This document shows, piece by piece, positions 42,943 through 53,000 of a DNA stretch of 64,000 nt. Location: the NCBI GenBank assembly GCA_025060325.1, contig JANXBW010000001.1, positions 124,001 through 188,000 on the forward strand, written 5' to 3'. The translations under genes and the position numbers were made by a program. How positions within the stretch are numbered: position 1 is the first letter of the stretch; every line of letters starts with the position of its first letter. A model generated the notes under the pieces. It was given only the letters and a program-made list of their open reading frames with translations, was not told the DNA's origin and did not search any database. This stretch comes from Thermoguttaceae bacterium. GTDB taxonomy: Bacteria; Planctomycetota; Planctomycetia; Pirellulales; Thermoguttaceae.

Positions 42943-43408
42943 GCCTTACTGTTTGCCTTTCTCAATCGGGTCATCCCAAAAGGGGTTTCCCGCATACCAC
43001 TATTTCTGAATCACCGTCGGAACTGTTTACTCCAACACCCTAAGGTCGCAGGGAGCCCTGGGAAAAGGCCCTACAAAAGTTGGCGGGAAGTTTCCCGGAC
43101 TGCTGCAGAATTATTGCGGAAGGCCCAGTCCCGACGAAGCAACTGCGGCCGGCTCATTTACCGACCCCCGCCCTCCCCTCCGTGCGGGTTTCCCCTAAGT
43201 CAGGGGATTTGTGCCCACAACTATGAAGCGCCTTACATCAAGATCGATGGGAGCCGACGTAGTTACGCACTACAATTTGTGGTAGGGCAAAGGTCTTCCT
43301 CATAGAAGCGCTAGGTTGCGGCGGGAGAAAGGGGTGGTGCTTCAAGCACCCGACGACTTTGGCCAACTGGAGCACAAACTGACTAGCTCCTCACGACTTA
43401 ACCGGCTT
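42943..43408. other. Intergenic region between divergent genes
   Basis: About 470 bases with no recognised gene, RNA or strong inverted repeat. It should contain promoters for the flanking divergent genes, but no convincing hexamers were identified. Confidence 0.35.
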
Positions 43409-44752
43409 ATGTGCCGCCAAGCGATCCCCGAATCCTTTAGACTGTTACCTCGTTCTGTGTGCCGCCGGGTAAGGCAGATCGAATCACTTTTGGCCTGTGC
43501 CGTTGCCGCATTTTGCCTTGTCGGATGTCTTTCCGGATGCGCCGAACGAAACCCTCCTGGACCTTTGCTACAGGGAACCAGCGGGCCCTTAGCACACCAA
43601 GGGGTCGAGAAACCCTTGCCGACGGGAGGGGTTGGTCCCGCGCGAGTCGGAAAAGAAGCTTCTCCTGAAAGGGGATCCGTCTCCCTTGCTACCCCATCCC
43701 CGGCCACGGATTCCGCCGGCATGCCGCCTACTGCGGGCGACCAAACGCGGGATGAACCCCCAACGGGAAAGCCGCCCCAGGGCAAAAAGCCCGGGCCTTC
43801 GGATCAAACTTCCCCAGCGGAAGCAATCGCATCACCGCCTAGTCAGTCACACGAATTGCCCGGAGCCCAGGCCCCTGTACAACAAACGCCGGCTCAGGGC
43901 GCAAGCGCGCAAGCCCCATCGCTTGAAGCGACGGCTCCCCCCCAGCCACACGACGCGGAGGCGGAGAGCCGACCCTTGGTACCCGAGCGGCTTCCCACTC
44001 CGCTTGTCCCAGCTCCTCAGCGGCTGCAGCAACTTCATCCACACTATCCGGTGTGGATTGACCCTCAAGAACGGGTCCTTATTGCGGTGGGCGAGGTTTG
44101 TCAACAAGACGTACCCCTAGAGTTATTTGCATGTAGCCGAGGGTCGAAAGAACATGAGTCGATTGTGTCGATCGCCTCGCCGGCTTACGTGCTCCACGCC
44201 GGGCTTTTGGCCCTCGGAGCCGAATCGGGGGCGCCAGTGCAATTTCATCCGGAATTTCGGCCGGCTTCCGGCGATCAGATTGAGGTCACGGTGCGCTGGA
44301 AGGATGAGTCCGGAGCAATTCGAGAATGCTTGGCCCAAGACTGGGTCCAAGATATCTCGGCCATTTACCAGATGTTTAACGGCGTTGTTGCTAATCAATT
44401 TGAGGACGAACTCCACCCCCACGACCAATGGGATGCCTGGAAAGCCATGAGCTACCCCTGGGTCTTTGCGGGAAGCCAATTCGTCCGGGATGATCGCACA
44501 GGTAGGGAAATTTATCTGGCCGACGAGGAGGGCGTGTTGATTTGCGTGGCTAACTTTCCGGCAGCTTTGCTCGATATCCCAATTGAAAGCACTAGTGCCA
44601 ATGCTGCCCTACTTTTCCGCTGTTTTGCCGAACGTATCCCGCCGATCGGGACCGAAGTCACCCTGCTTTTCCGACCCGCCCCGAATAGGAACCAACCCCC
44701 TCCGCTCGAAGAGGCTAAAAGCCCTCCCTCGAAACCCTCGGAAAGAGAGTAA
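43409..44752 (+). CDS. YdjY-domain lipoprotein with Pro-rich linker
   Basis: The N-terminus has a hydrophobic signal (LLACAVAAFCLVGCLSGC) with a lipobox cysteine. A linker of about 150 residues rich in Pro, Gly, Ala and Gln follows. The C-terminal part from about HPHYPVWIDPQERVLIAVGE is a YdjY-type domain with the telling LFACSRGSKEHESIVSIASPA and HAGLLALGAESGAPVQF motifs. A second beta-rich part (DISAIYQMFNGVVANQF, YPWVFAGSQFVRDD) completes it. The protein should be anchored facing the periplasm; the molecular function of YdjY domains is not known. The start is uncertain: a TTG at 43316 would add 31 residues. Confidence 0.75.
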   Translation: MCRQAIPESFRLLPRSVCRRVRQIESLLACAVAAFCLVGCLSGCAERNPPGPLLQGTSGPLAHQGVEKPLPTGGVGPARVGKEASPERGSVSLATPSPATDSAGMPPTAGDQTRDEPPTGKPPQGKKPGPSDQTSPAEAIASPPSQSHELPGAQAPVQQTPAQGASAQAPSLEATAPPQPHDAEAESRPLVPERLPTPLVPAPQRLQQLHPHYPVWIDPQERVLIAVGEVCQQDVPLELFACSRGSKEHESIVSIASPAYVLHAGLLALGAESGAPVQFHPEFRPASGDQIEVTVRWKDESGAIRECLAQDWVQDISAIYQMFNGVVANQFEDELHPHDQWDAWKAMSYPWVFAGSQFVRDDRTGREIYLADEEGVLICVANFPAALLDIPIESTSANAALLFRCFAERIPPIGTEVTLLFRPAPNRNQPPPLEEAKSPPSKPSERE

Positions 44753-45032
44753 CAAGTTAGCCAGCGGGACCGGTTGAATCCTCGGTCCGCCCTTTATGTT
44801 GACCAATTATGCGGAACATTCTCCCAGGTCGTCTGTTCTGTCTCCCTGCATAGGGACTTTCAAATGTCAAGTGGGACGGCGAAGCCCGTTCGCAAGTTGG
44901 GACGCCTATGCGCATGCACACTCTTTATTCAGGATCGCATCTTCGTTAACCAAGAATTCTGCAAGCAATACTCCGCTTGCAAGCAAAACCAAACGCAGGG
45001 GCAGCGACTGCCTCAGGTCCCTTTGGTAGTCG

Positions 45033-47105
45033 TCACCACACTTCAACAAGCCGCATGTTCATCGGGGCAACTGGCAACCGAAGGCTTCGGCCGGCTACCT
45101 CGATCGTCTCACCCGTTACCGCATCTCTTGCGCCCGCCACCGCGGCAAGTTCCGGATCGGTCACTTCTACGGCCACAGTTTGAATGGCTTCCTCGGAAAG
45201 ATTGCTAATCACCAGGAGCCAGCGGGTTTTCCCCTCTACTTTGCGCCGATAACCGCTTACCTTGACGCTGGCAACGTTGACTTTTAACCAAGCTTCGTTC
45301 CGCCAGTACGCGTACCACTCGGCTTCGCCAACACGGAAGGCCTCCATCGCTTGCCAAATGGGCGCTATTCGTTCGAGCATCGGGCCGACGCCGAGCGGAC
45401 GCACCCGTACGTCGTGGAGCATGGTCACAGCCATTGCCTTTTCCAAAGTCCAAGCCGGCGGCTTTTCGTAAACAAGGAATTCGCAGGGCACACCGAAATT
45501 TCGGCCCATGAACTCGGCGCGGAAGGTATCCAGGGGGAGTTCTTGCAGCGTTTTTGCCTGCGATAAAGGACCTTGCAAGTGCTCCCCATCCCAATAACTG
45601 TGGACAAAAGCTAAAGTAGCTGGCCCACAGTAACTGCTTTGATGGGCGTTGATCCGTTTCCCGCGGGATTCCAGTGCCCGATAAAGTCGCTCCATAAAGC
45701 GGCGAACCGCCAGAATGGGATAAGTCTCACCTCGAGAGCCATCGGCTGTGCGATAGCCGCAACCGTGCGCTTCGTTAGCACAACCAAATGGTTCGATCGT
45801 GCCATCAAGATAGACCCCGTCAATGTTGTATCGGTCAATCGCTCGGACAATACCCGCAAGCAACTTTTCCGCCCAAGGACTGGCAAGGCACACGATGTAA
45901 TCTCGCTGGGCGGGTTGCCGCCAGTACCCGCCGACTAAACCGCCGCTTGAAGACCGCACTAGCACCCGGTCGGCCTCCTCGGCAAATTCAGGTGCAAGCG
46001 TGGACAACTCGTAGCCAAAGTATAGCCACAGGGCAATATTCCGGCGGTGGCAGGCCTCAACAAGCCCGATCAAATCCGATTCCCGGTCAGTCCGCCAATA
46101 GTTTTGCACAGGCGTCCAGTGCTCGTGAAACACAAGGGTTCGTACACCGAGGCCTGCCGCCTTATCGAGAAGCGATTCTCCTCCGTTTGCCGCCGGTTTC
46201 TCCATTCCGTAATTGGCACCGTGGCAAATGTGCCATGAGTGGAAATCCTTAGGCCACGGCTTGACGGGAGTTGCCTGCAGCATAACGCGAAAACTCGTGG
46301 GGAGCCTCGGCGGTGGGTCGTCAAGGAGGTGAAGTCGCACCAAGGTTAGTTCCTGACCGGGAATGACCTCTAAAACATTCTGCGGATCCTTCGGACGCCA
46401 AGAGCGCGGATCTTCCGCCATTACGGCTAGACCGCCCTCTTCCCAACCGACCCACAGCACCGGTTTAAAAGGCAGACGAAGCCCATCGGCCGGCATCGGA
46501 CCGCTGTTGGCGGCACTTCCCCACCTGCCCGGCCAGTAATGAAAGAGCCGGACAACCTCGGGCCGGAGGGGTATTTCCAACCACAGGCGCCCAAGCTTGG
46601 ACTGCCCTCTTGCCGGAGGCACGAGTTTGATGTCTAAAATACTGAGACCATCGTATTCGACCTGGGCAAAGACGTTGACAACAAGATCCTCACCCTCCCC
46701 CCAGGCCAAGAGCGTGGCCTTTTCCTCCGTAAGTTCCCAGGGGATAACCCCGCCGCGATCGAAAGAAAGTGCCCCCGTCTCGGTTGCACCTTGTAGAGAC
46801 ACAGGTCCCGCAAGCAGGGGGGTATTTGCCACAAAGATTTGCTGCGGGAGGGGTGCCTCCTGCCAGAGAATCTTGCGGCCCCAGACTGACACTGTGACCT
46901 GGGCACCCTCTTGAGTGACATCAACAGGCGTCCATGGCGAGGGAACTTCTGCCCAAGCTAAGGGCAACCCCCCGAAAATACCCGTCACCCATATGCCGAT
47001 CGTGAGCGCGATCCACATTCCAGGCGCGCTTCCCCCCGGCTTTCGGAGATATTTTCTGTAAGCGGCAAGACATTTGACCGTGGTGGCGGGAGCAATCGTT
47101 GACAT
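45033..47105 (-). CDS. Secreted glycoside-hydrolase-like protein (DUF6067/GH123-like)
   Basis: The 690-residue protein has a signal peptide (WIALTIGIWVTGIFGGLPLAWA). An N-terminal beta-sandwich follows, then a TIM-barrel-like region with VRTLVFHEHWTPVQNYWR, LWLYFGYELSTLAPEF and NIDGVYLDGTIEPFGC. The acidic VYLDGT motif and the layout recall planctomycete glycoside-hydrolase-domain proteins of the DUF6067 type, but the catalytic pair is not certain. A C-terminal beta domain (KTRWLLVISNLSEEAIQTVA) follows. It probably acts on extracellular polysaccharide. It is divergent from tgt, with no operon partner. Confidence 0.68.
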   Translation of the reverse strand: MSTIAPATTVKCLAAYRKYLRKPGGSAPGMWIALTIGIWVTGIFGGLPLAWAEVPSPWTPVDVTQEGAQVTVSVWGRKILWQEAPLPQQIFVANTPLLAGPVSLQGATETGALSFDRGGVIPWELTEEKATLLAWGEGEDLVVNVFAQVEYDGLSILDIKLVPPARGQSKLGRLWLEIPLRPEVVRLFHYWPGRWGSAANSGPMPADGLRLPFKPVLWVGWEEGGLAVMAEDPRSWRPKDPQNVLEVIPGQELTLVRLHLLDDPPPRLPTSFRVMLQATPVKPWPKDFHSWHICHGANYGMEKPAANGGESLLDKAAGLGVRTLVFHEHWTPVQNYWRTDRESDLIGLVEACHRRNIALWLYFGYELSTLAPEFAEEADRVLVRSSSGGLVGGYWRQPAQRDYIVCLASPWAEKLLAGIVRAIDRYNIDGVYLDGTIEPFGCANEAHGCGYRTADGSRGETYPILAVRRFMERLYRALESRGKRINAHQSSYCGPATLAFVHSYWDGEHLQGPLSQAKTLQELPLDTFRAEFMGRNFGVPCEFLVYEKPPAWTLEKAMAVTMLHDVRVRPLGVGPMLERIAPIWQAMEAFRVGEAEWYAYWRNEAWLKVNVASVKVSGYRRKVEGKTRWLLVISNLSEEAIQTVAVEVTDPELAAVAGARDAVTGETIEVAGRSLRLPVAPMNMRLVEVW

Positions 47106-47593
47106 AGTCGAGAGTCCTTTCTGACACGCTGCAAGGGATACCCGTTTTCGGTGAAGCTTCCCGGGATTTTTCTGCGTGTCTTACAATATCAGCTAGCGCT
47201 AGACCTAAGACAATTGAAACTAGCCAGTCGATCCGCTAACACTGCCGGGCTTCTGCTCGGACGGCCACTAGCGCCCCCTTGCGGGGTTTGGCTTACCAGC
47301 GGATCCGTTTATCAAGAGCGCGATAGACTCCCGAGCGCTCGTGCCAAGATCGCGGAGAAAATTGAGCGGCATCCGGTGTACACGCAGGCCAGCGTTTTGA
47401 GGCACGGGCCTTCGGAGGGCCAGTTTTGGAAGCAGATCTCCGGACAGGAATCCCCGGTTCGGGAAACAAATCAACCTTCGAGAAAACGTTCAAGAACTTG
47501 GTGGCCGGTCAAGCTGATTTCCGGTCAACCAAAGGTCCCCCCTAGAAATCAAGAAGTCTGGTAGTCCCGCGCCTCCAGAAAGATCTTTCGAGG
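47106..47593. other. Intergenic region upstream of tgt
   Basis: About 490 bases between the divergent GH-like and tgt genes. Frames on both strands look non-coding. A 12-bp perfect palindrome (GAAAGATCTTTC, 47578-47589) lies directly before the tgt start and may affect translation or be chance. No promoter was confidently identified. Confidence 0.35.
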
Positions 47594-48763
47594 ATGAATT
47601 GCGGAGTAACAACTTTTGGTTTCGAGATCATTTCCACGGATCCCCAGACTCATGCACGCCGTGGGCGCATGAGGACGGCCCATGGCGACGTGGATACTCC
47701 CGCCTTTATGCCGGTGGGAAGTCGGGCTGCCATCAAAGGCTGTCTTCCCGAGCTTGTCCGTCGCACCGGCACTCAAATGATTCTGAGCAACACGTATCAC
47801 CTGCTACTTCGCCCAGGGGTAGAGGTGGTGGCAGCCGTGGGCGGTCTTCACCGCTTTATGGGGTGGGACGGACCAATCCTGACCGATAGCGGAGGATTCC
47901 AAGTTTACAGCCTGGGCGATTTGGTTCGGCTTGACGACAAGGGCGTCTGGTTTCGGTCACATATCGACGGTCAGCCGGTGGAGCTAACTCCGGAACGAGT
48001 CATTGAGGTCCAGCGGGTCCTGGGGAGCGACATCGGCATGGTCTTGGACCATGTGGTGCCGCTTCCGGCGGAGATAGCCCAGTTGGCTGAAGCCACCCGC
48101 CGAACCATCGCTTGGGCAAAGCGCTCGGTTGAGGCAACCGCGCCGGGACAGATCGTCTTCGGCATCATCCAAGGTGGCCTGGACAAGCAACTCCGTGAAC
48201 AGTGTCTGCGAGAACTTACGGCGATGGATTTCCCCGGCTACGCCTTGGGGGGATTAAGCGTCGGAGAAACGCCAGAGGAAATGTACCAAGTAGTGGAGGC
48301 TTTCGGCCCACGGATGCCGCCCGAAAAGCCTCGATATCTGATGGGTGTGGGACGGCCCCAGGACATCCTAAGGGCCATTGCCGCTGGGATCGATCTTTTT
48401 GACTGCGTGATCCCAACAAGAAACGGGCGAAACGCCACGGCCTTCACCTGGGCCGGCAAGCTTCGACTTCGGAATGCAAAATACCGTTGCGACCCCCGGC
48501 CAATCGAGGAGGGATGCTTTTGCCCTGCCTGCGCCGATGGGCGTTTTTCCCGGGCATACCTCCGACATCTGTTCCTCGTCGGAGAACTCCTGGGACCGGT
48601 GCTGGTCTCGCTGCACAATGTGTACTACTATCAGAAATTAATGGCAGAATGCCGCCGAGCCATCGATCGGGGGGTGTTTCGTGAATTCGCTCAGGATGCG
48701 ATTGCCCGGTTGGAAAGGCAGATTCAGGAACAACCGGAGACCGGAGGACCATCCCAAGGGTAG
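47594..48763 (+). CDS. tgt: tRNA-guanine transglycosylase (queuine tRNA-ribosyltransferase)
   Basis: Tgt swaps guanine 34 for the queuosine precursor in tRNAs with GUN anticodons. The 389-residue protein has the typical N-terminus (RRGRMRTAHGDVDTPAFMPVG). It also shows the substrate aspartate in LTDSGGFQVYSL (near 97), FGIIQGG, the nucleophile region DCVIPTRNGRNA (near 270), and the zinc site CFCPACADGRFSRAYLRHL. It starts the conserved tgt-yajC-secDF order found in many bacteria and is followed by yajC. Confidence 0.95.
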   Translation: MNCGVTTFGFEIISTDPQTHARRGRMRTAHGDVDTPAFMPVGSRAAIKGCLPELVRRTGTQMILSNTYHLLLRPGVEVVAAVGGLHRFMGWDGPILTDSGGFQVYSLGDLVRLDDKGVWFRSHIDGQPVELTPERVIEVQRVLGSDIGMVLDHVVPLPAEIAQLAEATRRTIAWAKRSVEATAPGQIVFGIIQGGLDKQLREQCLRELTAMDFPGYALGGLSVGETPEEMYQVVEAFGPRMPPEKPRYLMGVGRPQDILRAIAAGIDLFDCVIPTRNGRNATAFTWAGKLRLRNAKYRCDPRPIEEGCFCPACADGRFSRAYLRHLFLVGELLGPVLVSLHNVYYYQKLMAECRRAIDRGVFREFAQDAIARLERQIQEQPETGGPSQG

Positions 48764-48957
48764 GACACGGTCCCCGCTGAGTGCGGCCTAATCTTGCCGG
48801 TCCTCACAACTTACCTTACCATTTCCATTTTGCGGCGCGAGGCTTTCCCAGAACGGAGGCTCGTTTGCGTGACTTGGGCGCCGCTAATGTTGTCGCCGTG
48901 GTGGCGGAGGCCCTAAACCGGCCCTCGCAGTTAAGCTTGTTGAATGAGACCCATGGG

Positions 48958-49356
48958 ATGATCAAACCTGTGGCGGATCTATGCTGGGTAGCCCACTGGG
49001 CGCAGCCGGTGCTAGCTCAGGAGCAGCCACCGGCCGCAGAAGGACCTAGCCTCTTTGGTTTGCTGTGGCCTATTGTGGCGATCATTTTTCTTTTTTGGCT
49101 GCTCCTGATTCGCCCGCAGCAAAAGGAGCGGGCAAAGATTGCCCAAATGTTGGCGAACTTGAAGAAGAACGACCGGGTCATAACGATCGGCGGTATTTAC
49201 GGCGTCGTCACTAATATCCGGCGGGAGGCCGACGAGGTCACCCTCAAAGTCGACGACAGCTCTAATGTTCGGATCAAAGTCAGCTTAGGGGCGATTGCCC
49301 GAGTGCTGGGACAGGAAGGCGAATCGGAAGAGTCTGGCGAAAAGAAAAGCACTTGA
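48958..49356 (+). CDS. yajC: Sec translocon accessory protein YajC
   Basis: YajC associates with SecDF in the inner membrane. The hallmark is the single membrane helix and stop-transfer motif (LLWPIVAIIFLFWLLLIRPQQ), followed by a small cytoplasmic domain (KNDRVITIGGIYGVVTNIRR, VTLKVDDSSNVRIKVS). The N-terminal segment before the helix (WAQPVLAQEQPPAAEG) is a short linker. The frame is open back to 48781, but the ATG at 48958 (132 residues) fits the family length better. It lies between tgt and secDF. Confidence 0.88.
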   Translation: MIKPVADLCWVAHWAQPVLAQEQPPAAEGPSLFGLLWPIVAIIFLFWLLLIRPQQKERAKIAQMLANLKKNDRVITIGGIYGVVTNIRREADEVTLKVDDSSNVRIKVSLGAIARVLGQEGESEESGEKKST

Positions 49357-49859
49357 AATTAAAAGCGATTCACAACCCCGTTGTCGGCCACTGGCCTGAT
49401 TTGACGCGACGCTGGACCCGTACGTCTCCTTCGCGAAGGCTGAGATCCGAGTTTTTCCTCCGACTTGCTTCGGTCCTTGTGCGGGGGCAAGGCTTGCGGC
49501 CGGGTTCAGAATGGCAATCGCGGGACTTGGAAGGCCGAAATGGGTGAGCGGCTCAGACTTACCGGCGGAAAAAGCCGGAGAGTGTACCAAACCTGGGGGC
49601 GCAACACGAGTTTTGCAACGCGCTCACTTTAATTTAGTCGCTTGTTATTAGCGTCCCGGGTTACGCGGCCTTGGTTTAAATGAGGTGGTCGGGGGGAACT
49701 GTATCGGACTTAGCGCTTGGGCAGAAAGTTAATCACTTTTTTCTGCCCTCTAGCCGCTATTTTGAAGCTCCGAAACCCCCGGGCGGGGGCGGTTTCAAAC
49801 GGGTGTTAAAAGGGGGAAGTCGGGATCGACGCTTTACCCCCGATTGGACCGGTTTTTAG
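49357..49859. other. Gap between yajC and secDF
   Basis: About 500 bases (720 if the later secDF start is right) without a recognisable gene. It contains the two strong hairpins near 49719-49796. The length suggests that secDF has its own promoter or a structured leader rather than simple cotranscription with yajC. Confidence 0.4.
49719..49748 (+). terminator. Hairpin between yajC and secDF
   Basis: A perfect 9-bp inverted repeat, GGGCAGAAA and TTTCTGCCC, is separated by 12 bases. A second, GAAACC with GGTTTC around a CCC/GGG core, follows at 49772-49796. They lie in a 500-base gap where the neighbouring genes of this conserved set would normally be close. Either a terminator after yajC or a leader structure for secDF is possible; no T-run follows. 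Confidence 0.35.
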
Positions 49860-50078
49860 TTGCCAAAAAAGTTACCCAGCGGTGCACGGTCTCGGGGCAA
49901 CCAAACGCCTCAGGAGCAGGTGCGACTGCCTGCAAAGGGAGCGGCATACCTCCGCCGATCTGGGGTGAGGTTTGAGGACGCAAGAGTTTTTCGAATGAGA
50001 ATTACATTGCCACTTCTGCAAGTAAGCACCATGTGCCGAAGTCGGGTTTGGATTGCTACTCAAACTCAGGTTAGGGCA

Positions 50079-53000
50079 ATGGATGCCAGCGCTATTGATA
50101 ACCGTACAAAGGCATCATTGTGGGCGAAACGCAACCTCGGTCTTTCAACTCCTACGGCTTTTGTTGCCTTACTTGGGGCAATTTTCGTAGCAGTTGCGGG
50201 TGCGGCCGGGGCTGAGAGCTTCGCTCAGACACAGCTTCCTCTCGCCGTTGCAACTTTAGCGGTCGGCCAGGCACAAACGGGGGAAGGTGACACCCAGGCC
50301 AAGGCACCGGAATCGGCCCCTCAAGCATACCAAGAAAAAACCTCAACCCGGAACGGCGCCGAGCAAACCCCTCCCCCGGATGCCCCGGGCCAAGCCGTGG
50401 CCGCTGGGGGTTCTCCGTCTGCCGCGCCACAAAGCGCAGCCAGCCCGGGCCAGGGGGCGGCTTCGGCCCCCACCCCCGCGGCGGAAACTTCAGCTCCCCC
50501 GTCCCCACAGGGAGCCCAGCAGAGTCCCGAAGCTCAAGCTCCTCAAGCTTCGGGCGAAAGCGAAAGGCCGCAGGCTCCTCCTGCTGGGGAGGCCGGAGCC
50601 CAGCCGCCCCCCTCTAGTGGACCACGCCAGGCCGGCCAGCCCCAAGGACCAAGCGGTCCGACGGAAGGGGAGGCCCTGCGGCACTCGGGTGACTTACGCC
50701 AATCGCCCTGGCTTAAGTTGGTCGTGACAGCTTTGGTCCTAGTACTTGGGCTGGGCTTAGCACGGGTTTTGGCGGTCCAATGGCGAGTGCCGGAGTTCCA
50801 GGGCCGATTTGCGGTGGTGCTGCTTTCGTTCTTCGCCGGTCTTGCGATTGTGGTAATGGGCTGGCCGCCTCGCCGCGGCATCGACTTACGAGGAGGTGTG
50901 ATTCTTGTTTATGAAATCGAAGATCAGCCGGTCCAGACCACGCCAGGAGAAGAGCCCACCCAAGCCGCGGCTGGCGCTGTGGACATGGACAGGCTAATCC
51001 AAGCGATTAGCCGGCGGGTTAACCCCGGCGGGGTGCTGGAGGTAACAATCCGGCCTCTTGGTGACACCCAGATCGAGGTGATCATCCCTGAGGCCGACCG
51101 GGAGGAGGTCGAGAGGCTAAAGCGAAAGATATCGTCCGCTGGGACCCTGGAATTCCGCATTCTGGCTAATAACCGCGATCATCAGCCCCTCATTGAACAG
51201 GCCTTGGCGAAAGAGGACCGAGTTCTCCGCGACGCCGAGGGGCGAATTCTTGCTTGGTGGGTGCCGATTGCCCGCGGGCAGGAAGAGAACTTTCCTTATC
51301 CGGAAATTGCCACTCGCAAGCGGGTGGATCCGCGAACAAGGTACGAATTTACCGAAGTCCTCGTGGTCAAAGATCCCTTTGACGTCACCGGTGCTTATCT
51401 TGTGCACGCGGGGCCGGGATTTGACCGCACCGGGGCACCAGCTGTGTACTTTACTTTTAACTCTGAAGGGGGTATGCGCTTCGGCGGTCTGACCGGCAAC
51501 AACCTGCCGGAAACGGGCCAGGTGGAATTCACTCGCAAACTGGGGATTATCTTAGACGGATATCTCTACTCGGCGCCGGCTATTCGAGACACGATTTTTA
51601 CCCACGGTGAGATCACTGGTCGCTTTACCCGGGAGGAGGTTCAGGACCTTGTTGATATCCTAAATGCCGGAAGTTTGCCGGCGCGGCTATCCGAACAGCC
51701 GGTGAGCGAGCTGGTAATAGGACCTACCCTTGGCCGAGACACCGTGCAACGGGGGATGTGGGCGATGGTGCTCTCGGCCGTCCTCGTATTTGTTTTCATG
51801 ATCGTGTACTATCGTTTTGCCGGGGCAGTAGCTTGCCTGGGACTTATTCAGACGGTCCTTTTGATCCTGGCAATCATGATTTCTATCCGGGCAGCATTCA
51901 CCCTGCCTGGGTTCGCTGGTCTAGTGTTGACGTTAGGTATGGCGGTCGACGCTAACGTGCTCATTTACGAGCGAATCCGAGAAGAGATTAGAAAGGGCGC
52001 CTCGCTGCGGATGGCTATTCGCAACGGTTTTGAGCGGGCCATGTCAGCCATCGTTGACGCCAACCTAACGACTCTGATTACCGCGACCGTCCTTTACGTC
52101 ATTGGCCGCGACCAAATCCGCGGGTTTGCCGTGACTTTGTGGCTCGGCGTGGTGGTCAGCATGTTTGCAATGCTTTACTGCTGCCGGGTGATTATTGAAC
52201 TGGCCGAAAGACAACGGTGGATCACCCGCCTGAGCATGCTCCAGATTATTGGTACGCCGCGGTTTCCGTTTATGCAAAAAGCCCCGATTGCGATAGGGGT
52301 GTCTGCGGCCCTTATTGTTCTGGGACTCATTGCGGTATTTGTTCGGGGCCGGGGACTTCTGGATATCGACTTTACCGGTGGCGTATCGATCGAACTGGAA
52401 TTTGTAGAGCCGCAGGACATCGCTCAGGTGCGGGCGCGACTGAGCTCGGAAGAAGTGGGCCTAATGGACTTGGCCATTAGCGACGTTCGGCGGCTTGATG
52501 ACCCCGTACCCGGACGGCACTTCATCGTCAACACATCTGGTGTCCGGGGGATGAATCCTGATGCGCCTCCGGGAGAGGTATTTGCCGAGGTGCAGCGCCG
52601 GCTCAAACAAGTCTTTGGAAGGCAGCTTGCCCACTATTCGGTAAATTACACCCTTCTTGAAGAGTCCCAAGCTATCTCCACGTGGCGGCCGGCGGGTTTA
52701 CAACCGCAGAGCTTGCAATCGGATCCGAGGACTGGGGACAAACACCTAATTGGCCAGGCCGGGTGGCCACTCATCTTTGCCGGGTTGCTCCCCGGAGCAA
52801 CGCAGACTGCCCAGGAGGCCACGACGACTCAACCGCAAGGGGCATCCACATCTGGCGAAGTGCCAGCCTCTGCCCCGCCTGGCGAAAGCAACCAACCAGC
52901 CCAGCCACTGGCCGGGCAAGTCCAGCCCCCGTCCCCCGGCCCGGAGGCAGCGCCCACAACAAGCCAGGAAGCCAAGACGGAAACACCTGCCCAAGCGGAG

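Noticed and set aside
47151-47564. 137-codon plus-strand frame upstream of tgt
   Set aside because: No recognisable motif, and the composition is that of non-coding GC-rich DNA.
47578-47589. 12-bp palindrome GAAAGATCTTTC before tgt
   Set aside because: It is isolated, lacks a known binding protein and could be chance. It is recorded only in the intergenic note.
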